Of a stretch of DNA of 43,528 bases, positions 39,749 to 43,528 are shown piece by piece. The notes under the pieces were generated by a model. That model searched no databases. It was not told the DNA's origin and was given only the letters and a program-made list of their open reading frames with translations. The DNA comes from an uncultured Eubacteriales bacterium. Its GTDB lineage: Bacteria; Bacillota; Clostridia; Lachnospirales; Anaerotignaceae. A program made the translations under genes and the position numbers. Every line of letters starts with the position of its first letter. The first letter of the stretch is position 1. Location of the stretch: NCBI GenBank assembly GCA_900546215.1, contig URCD01000010.1:1-43528 (forward strand). Reading direction: 5' to 3'.

Positions 39749-40381
39749 TTGAAGGCAGTTATATTTGGAAATGCCGATATTAATGACTACAGTTTTTGCA
39801 CAGAGTATCTAAAGGATGCTGTGATAATATGCTGTGACGGAGGTATGCGTCATACAATGAAGCTTGGAATTACACCAGATTTTATAGTCGGTGATTTTGA
39901 CAGTGTGCAGGCTGAGGTACTTGAATATTATAAAAAACAGAATATTGAGCTGAAACAGGTTCCGTGCAGAAAAGACGAAACTGATATGGAGCTTGGTATA
40001 AGGCATGCAGCAGATATAGGCGCTGACGATATTGTGATAATGGGTGGAATTGGAAGCCGTATGGATCATACTTTGGCAAACATATTTCTTCTTATGAAAA
40101 TAAATGATATTGGGAAAAAAGGTATTATTGTAAACGAAAATAATTTAATAATGCTCTGCACAGATAAAACTGTTGTTGAAGGTAAAAAAGGTGATATAGT
40201 ATCTTTCATACCAATAACCAAGGAGACTGCGGGCGTATCTACAGAAGGTTTAGAGTATCCTCTTAATAACGAAACTTTATACATGAACTCTCCAAGGGGA
40301 GTCAGCAATGTTATGAAAGGAAATACTGCGTCCTATACACTGAAAGAGGGTTTGGCACTTATTATAAAGGCTAAGGACTAA
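39749..40381 (+). CDS. thiN: Thiamine pyrophosphokinase
   Basis: 210-residue enzyme making thiamine diphosphate from thiamine and ATP. Visible features: CCDGGMRHTMKLGITPDFIVGDFDS (read in two parts: CCDGGMRHTMKLG and PDFIVGDFDS), RKDETDMELG, GGIGSRMDHTLAN and the C-terminal SPRGVSNVM. TTG 39749 is preferred because AAGGAG (39733-39738) is 10 nt away; it is only 1 nt from the alternative ATG 39740, which overlaps rpe. Last gene of the rsmB-rlmN-prpC-prkC-rsgA-rpe-thiN series. Confidence 0.9.
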   Translation: MKAVIFGNADINDYSFCTEYLKDAVIICCDGGMRHTMKLGITPDFIVGDFDSVQAEVLEYYKKQNIELKQVPCRKDETDMELGIRHAADIGADDIVIMGGIGSRMDHTLANIFLLMKINDIGKKGIIVNENNLIMLCTDKTVVEGKKGDIVSFIPITKETAGVSTEGLEYPLNNETLYMNSPRGVSNVMKGNTASYTLKEGLALIIKAKD

Positions 40382-40459
40382 ATGTTCATTTTTATGTGGA
40401 ATTTTTTCATAAAATGTGTTAATTTATATATGAGTAAAAATTAAGGGGATGTGCTTTTA

Positions 40460-41167
40460 ATGTACAAAAGAATTATACTCAAATTGAGCGGTGAAGCTCT
40501 CGCAGGGGATAAAGAGGGTGTTATGTATGATAATGACACGATTTTTGCCGTTGTAGAGCAAATTAAGTCAATTCTTGATATGGGTACTCAGGTCGCTTTA
40601 GTAATAGGCGGAGGCAATATATGGCGCGGCAGGAGTTCTAATGCTGAAATGGACAGGACTAAGGCAGATCAGATTGGAATGCTTGCTACAGTAATGAATG
40701 CTGTATATGTTGCTGATGCTTTCAGGCAGAAGGGCGTTAAGGCAACAGTCCAGACGCCAATTATTATCGGTACCGTTACGGAACAGTTTTCAAAAGAAAA
40801 GGCCGCTTCCAGGCTTGAGGCTGGGGAAGTTGTAATATTTGCGGCAGGTATAGGACATCCGTATTTTTCTACTGATACTGTTACTGCACTAAGAGGTGCC
40901 GAGCTTGAGGCGGATATACTTTTATTTGCAAAAAATGTAGACGGAGTTTACGACAGTGACCCGAAAACAAATCCCAATGCGAAAAAAATTGATGAAATTA
41001 AGTGCCAGGATATTATAAGACAGGGACTGCGTGTGGTAGATACATCGGCAGCGAGTCTTTGCTATGAACAGAAAATACCGGTGCTCATATTTGGCCTTAA
41101 CGAGGAAAATTCTCTTATGAGAGCAGTTAAGGGCGAGAAAATAGGCACCGTTGTAACGGTAGGTTAA
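40460..41167 (+). CDS. pyrH: UMP kinase
   Basis: 235-residue amino-acid-kinase-fold enzyme phosphorylating UMP. Motifs: KRIILKLSGEALAG, VIGGGNIWRG, DQIGMLATVMNAVYVADAF (in DQIGMLATVMNAVY) and GIGHPYFSTDTV. ATG 40460 is chosen to match the family start; AAGGGGA lies about 11 nt upstream, and the GTG at 40451 is too close to it. Here it follows thiN, not tsf. A promoter is expected at 40382-40450 but none is clear. Confidence 0.95.
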   Translation: MYKRIILKLSGEALAGDKEGVMYDNDTIFAVVEQIKSILDMGTQVALVIGGGNIWRGRSSNAEMDRTKADQIGMLATVMNAVYVADAFRQKGVKATVQTPIIIGTVTEQFSKEKAASRLEAGEVVIFAAGIGHPYFSTDTVTALRGAELEADILLFAKNVDGVYDSDPKTNPNAKKIDEIKCQDIIRQGLRVVDTSAASLCYEQKIPVLIFGLNEENSLMRAVKGEKIGTVVTVG

Positions 41168-41197
41168 TTGAAAAACAAAATTTAGGGAGGCCGGAAC

Positions 41198-41752
41198 ATG
41201 TCAGAACAAACATTAGTTTATGAAGAAAAAATGAAAAAAACGCTTGCAGCTCTTGAGAGTGATTACTCAACAATAAGAGTAGGAAGGGCGAACCCAAAGG
41301 TACTTGATAAAATTACAGTAGATTACTATGGAACTCCGACACCCATCAATCAGGTGGGAAATATAACTGTTCCTGAAGCCAGATTAATTGAGATAAAGCC
41401 ATGGGAATCAAGCCTTCTTAAAGCAATTGAAAAGGCCATTAATACATCAGACCTGGGAATAAACCCTTCAAATGACGGAAAAGTAATCAGACTTGTTTTT
41501 CCTGAGCTTACTGAAGAAAGAAGAAAAGAGCTTACTAAAGAAGTTAAGAAAAAAGGAGAGGACTCAAAGGTTGCTATAAGAAACATCAGACGAGACGCCG
41601 TTGATGTTTTCAAAAAACAGGAGAAGAAGGGCGAGTTTTCTGAGGACGTATTGGATGACCTTCTTGATGAAATACAAAAGCTTACTGATAAATACATTGC
41701 TGATATCGATAAAAAAATCGAAAGCAAGAGCAAGGATATTCTTTCGGTATAA
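41198..41752 (+). CDS. frr: Ribosome recycling factor
   Basis: 184-residue protein that splits post-termination ribosomes with EF-G. Family hallmarks: STIRVGRANPKVLDKITVDY (52 shape), GTPTPINQV, EARLIEIKPWE, DGKVIRLVFPELTEERRKEL and the C-terminal helix with DKKIESKSKDILSV. GGGAGG precedes ATG 41198. Gene order pyrH-frr-uppS-cdsA-dxr is typical. Confidence 0.97.
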   Translation: MSEQTLVYEEKMKKTLAALESDYSTIRVGRANPKVLDKITVDYYGTPTPINQVGNITVPEARLIEIKPWESSLLKAIEKAINTSDLGINPSNDGKVIRLVFPELTEERRKELTKEVKKKGEDSKVAIRNIRRDAVDVFKKQEKKGEFSEDVLDDLLDEIQKLTDKYIADIDKKIESKSKDILSV

Positions 41753-41760
41753 AACAATAT

Positions 41761-41807
41761 GCCCCTGCGGTGTGCTCTGTTTGGAGTGCGCTTTAATGGG
41801 GCTTTTT
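41761..41807 (+). terminator. Large hairpin with T tract between frr and uppS
   Basis: Outer stem GCCCC (41761-41765) / GGGGC (41798-41802) encloses a second stem with G-U pairs (TGTGCTC / GAGTGCG), and five T residues follow. It probably works as a partial terminator that sets lower expression of uppS-cdsA-dxr than of pyrH-frr. Confidence 0.65.
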
Positions 41808-41824
41808 AAATAACGGAGGATAGC

Positions 41825-42553
41825 ATGAAATCACTTAAAGATGAAATAGACTTTGATAGACTTCCAAAGCATATAGCCATTATTATGGACGGAAACGGAA
41901 GATGGGCTAAAAAAAGAATGCTTCCAAGAAAGCTTGGACATAAAGCCGGTGCTGATACACTTGAGGATATAACAAAGGCTGCCGACAAGCTCGGTGTAGA
42001 GCATCTTACGGTATATGCGTTTTCCACCGAAAACTGGAAAAGAAGCCAGGAAGAAATCGGCGGTATAATGGATCTATTGAGAAACTATTTGGACAGATAT
42101 GTTGCGAAAGCCGATAAGGAAAATATTAAAATCGACATAATCGGTGAAAGAAGCAGACTTGATAAAGATATACAGGAAAAAATAAAACTTATTGAAAAAA
42201 TTTCTTCAGACAAAAGCGGCTTGAACCTCCATATTGCACTCAACTATGGCGGAAGAGACGATATTTTGAGAGGCTTTAAAAAAATTGCCTCCAGAATAGA
42301 AAATGGAGAAATACATGCTGAGGATATTTCAGAAGAAATGATATCCGAGAGTCTTGATACAGGATTTTATCCCGACCCTGAGCTGATAATTAGGACCAGC
42401 GGAGAGGAAAGAATAAGTAATTTTCTTTTATGGCAGATTGCATATTCTGAATTTGTATTCAATAATAAATTGTGGCCGGACTATAACGAAGAAGATTTAT
42501 ATGGGGATATCTGTTATTATCAAAACAGAGACAGGCGTTTCGGCGGCAGATAA
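41825..42553 (+). CDS. uppS: Undecaprenyl diphosphate synthase
   Basis: 242-residue cis-prenyltransferase making the C55 lipid carrier for peptidoglycan. Motifs: HIAIIMDGNGRWAKKR (catalytic Asp in MDGNG), GHKAGADTLEDI, AFSTENWKR, LNYGGRDDI, EELIIRTSGE-like ELIIRTSGEERISNF and LWQIAYSE. CGGAGGA precedes ATG 41825. cdsA follows at 14 nt. Confidence 0.97.
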   Translation: MKSLKDEIDFDRLPKHIAIIMDGNGRWAKKRMLPRKLGHKAGADTLEDITKAADKLGVEHLTVYAFSTENWKRSQEEIGGIMDLLRNYLDRYVAKADKENIKIDIIGERSRLDKDIQEKIKLIEKISSDKSGLNLHIALNYGGRDDILRGFKKIASRIENGEIHAEDISEEMISESLDTGFYPDPELIIRTSGEERISNFLLWQIAYSEFVFNNKLWPDYNEEDLYGDICYYQNRDRRFGGR

Positions 42554-42567
42554 ATAGGAGTGGCATT

Positions 42568-43383
42568 ATGAAGACAAGAATAATATCGGCGCTTGTTGCG
42601 CTTCCTTTGCTTATCATATTCGTTGTATTGGGCGGCCTGCCCCTTAAAATTGCAATGACCGTTGTTTCTTTAATAGGACTTTATGAGCTTTATAAGGCAT
42701 TCAGCGGATTTATAAAGCCTGTCCATTACATAGGCTTTGGAGCTGCCGTCATTTATATGGCGTTTATAGAGAGGGTTATTTATACTGCCTCGCTCCTAAA
42801 TGTGTTTGTAACGCTTTTTATGCTGGCAATACTTATTTATGTTGTCCTGACGCATGAAAGCGGGAATACTATGGATGGTGTAGTGACGTTTTTTGGATTT
42901 TTCTATGTATGTTTTCTTATCTCGCATGTATATCTTACAAGACAGTACACACATGGTCATTTATTTGTATGGCTCATATTTCTGAGTGCATTTGGCTGTG
43001 ATGTAGGAGCATATTTCACAGGAATGGCATTTGGCAAGCATAAGCTTATACCGCAGCTTTCACCGAAAAAGACCGTTGAGGGAGCTATAGGCGGAGTTGT
43101 GGTTGCCGTAAGTATATGCGTTGTGTTCGGAGTTGTGCTTGAGATGAAAAATCAGCTTGAAGGCGTTGATACGGTACTTTTATGCTTTATAACTGGCTTT
43201 GTTGGTTCTATTTTTTCACAGATTGGCGATTTGGCCGCTTCGGCTATGAAGAGATATGTGGGAATTAAAGACTTTGGAAAAATAATGCCCGGTCACGGCG
43301 GTGTGCTTGACAGATTTGACAGTGTGCTTTTTGCTGCCCCGGTAGTTTATTATTCCATGTTCTATCTTATAACCGTCCTGTAA
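42568..43383 (+). CDS. cdsA: Phosphatidate cytidylyltransferase
   Basis: 271-residue membrane enzyme making CDP-diacylglycerol for phospholipid synthesis. Several hydrophobic helices and the family signature near the C-terminus: SQIGDLAASAMKRYVGIKDF then GKIMPGHGGVLDRFDS. AGGAGTG precedes ATG 42568. Followed by dxr at 14 nt. Confidence 0.96.
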   Translation: MKTRIISALVALPLLIIFVVLGGLPLKIAMTVVSLIGLYELYKAFSGFIKPVHYIGFGAAVIYMAFIERVIYTASLLNVFVTLFMLAILIYVVLTHESGNTMDGVVTFFGFFYVCFLISHVYLTRQYTHGHLFVWLIFLSAFGCDVGAYFTGMAFGKHKLIPQLSPKKTVEGAIGGVVVAVSICVVFGVVLEMKNQLEGVDTVLLCFITGFVGSIFSQIGDLAASAMKRYVGIKDFGKIMPGHGGVLDRFDSVLFAAPVVYYSMFYLITVL

Positions 43384-43397
43384 CGGAGGAATTTGTA

Positions 43398-43528
43398 ATG
43401 GCACAAAATATAAGTATATTGGGATCTACTGGCTCAATTGGAACTCAGACACTAGATGTTGTAAGGGAAATAGGCGGCATTAATGTCTGCGCTCTTACTG
43501 CTAACAGCAATATTGATTTGCTTGAAAG
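43398..43528 (+). CDS. dxr: 1-deoxy-D-xylulose 5-phosphate reductoisomerase (3' truncated)
   Basis: Only the first 43 residues are inside the window. MAQNISILGSTGSIGTQTLD is the NADPH-binding N-terminus of DXR, an early enzyme of the non-mevalonate isoprenoid route that supplies the precursors used by UppS. ACGGAGGA precedes ATG 43398. Position after uppS-cdsA agrees. Confidence 0.93.
   Translation, partial: MAQNISILGSTGSIGTQTLDVVREIGGINVCALTANSNIDLLE

Overview
The window looks like chromosomal DNA from a low-GC, Gram-positive, strictly anaerobic member of the Clostridia (Bacillota). The evidence is the AT-rich sequence, strong AGGAGG-type ribosome binding sites, consensus SigA promoters, whiA followed by an HPr-like gene, a PrkC/PrpC pair with PASTA repeats, the frr-uppS-cdsA-dxr cluster, and a desulfoferrodoxin/rubrerythrin pair. 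I see no rRNA, tRNA, CRISPR array, insertion sequence or prophage. Almost every gene is intact; the first (whiA) and last (dxr) are cut by the window edges.

Layout. 1-3.2 kb: end of whiA, an HPr-like protein without the phosphorylatable histidine, a secreted M23 peptidase and a small alarmone synthetase. 3.2-6.8 kb: an RraA-like/GntR operon on the minus strand, a metallophosphoesterase, a VOC protein, a small acidic protein and a flavin reductase. 6.9-17 kb: RNA methyltransferase, YgiQ radical SAM protein, threonine synthase, a PadR regulator with a HAAS-SEDS membrane protein, an AEC permease and a YbhJ-like aconitase-family hydratase. 17-20.6 kb: an ECF-like sigma factor, a DUF4367 membrane protein and a small secreted protein, then a second M23 peptidase.

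20.7-28.1 kb is the most distinctive region. It is a seven-gene minus-strand operon (carbon-nitrogen hydrolase, AtuA-like DUF1446, DUF4387, TRAP transporter DctP-DctQ-DctM, second carbon-nitrogen hydrolase) with a divergent FCD-type GntR regulator and a perfect 26-bp palindrome in the shared intergenic region. I infer regulated uptake of an organic acid, probably one with an amide or nitrile group, followed by C-N bond hydrolysis and an unknown AtuA/DUF4387 step. The substrate cannot be read from the sequence.

28.3-43.5 kb is housekeeping: def-fmt-zinc peptidase, then a CobD-like aminotransferase and the convergent oxidative-stress genes dfx and rbr, then rsmB-rlmN-prpC-prkC-rsgA-rpe-thiN, then pyrH-frr-uppS-cdsA-dxr. 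The aminotransferase and stress genes sit inside a cluster that is usually continuous, and pyrH follows thiN rather than its usual neighbours rpsB-tsf.

Functions are inferred from motifs and family memory; no database search was run.
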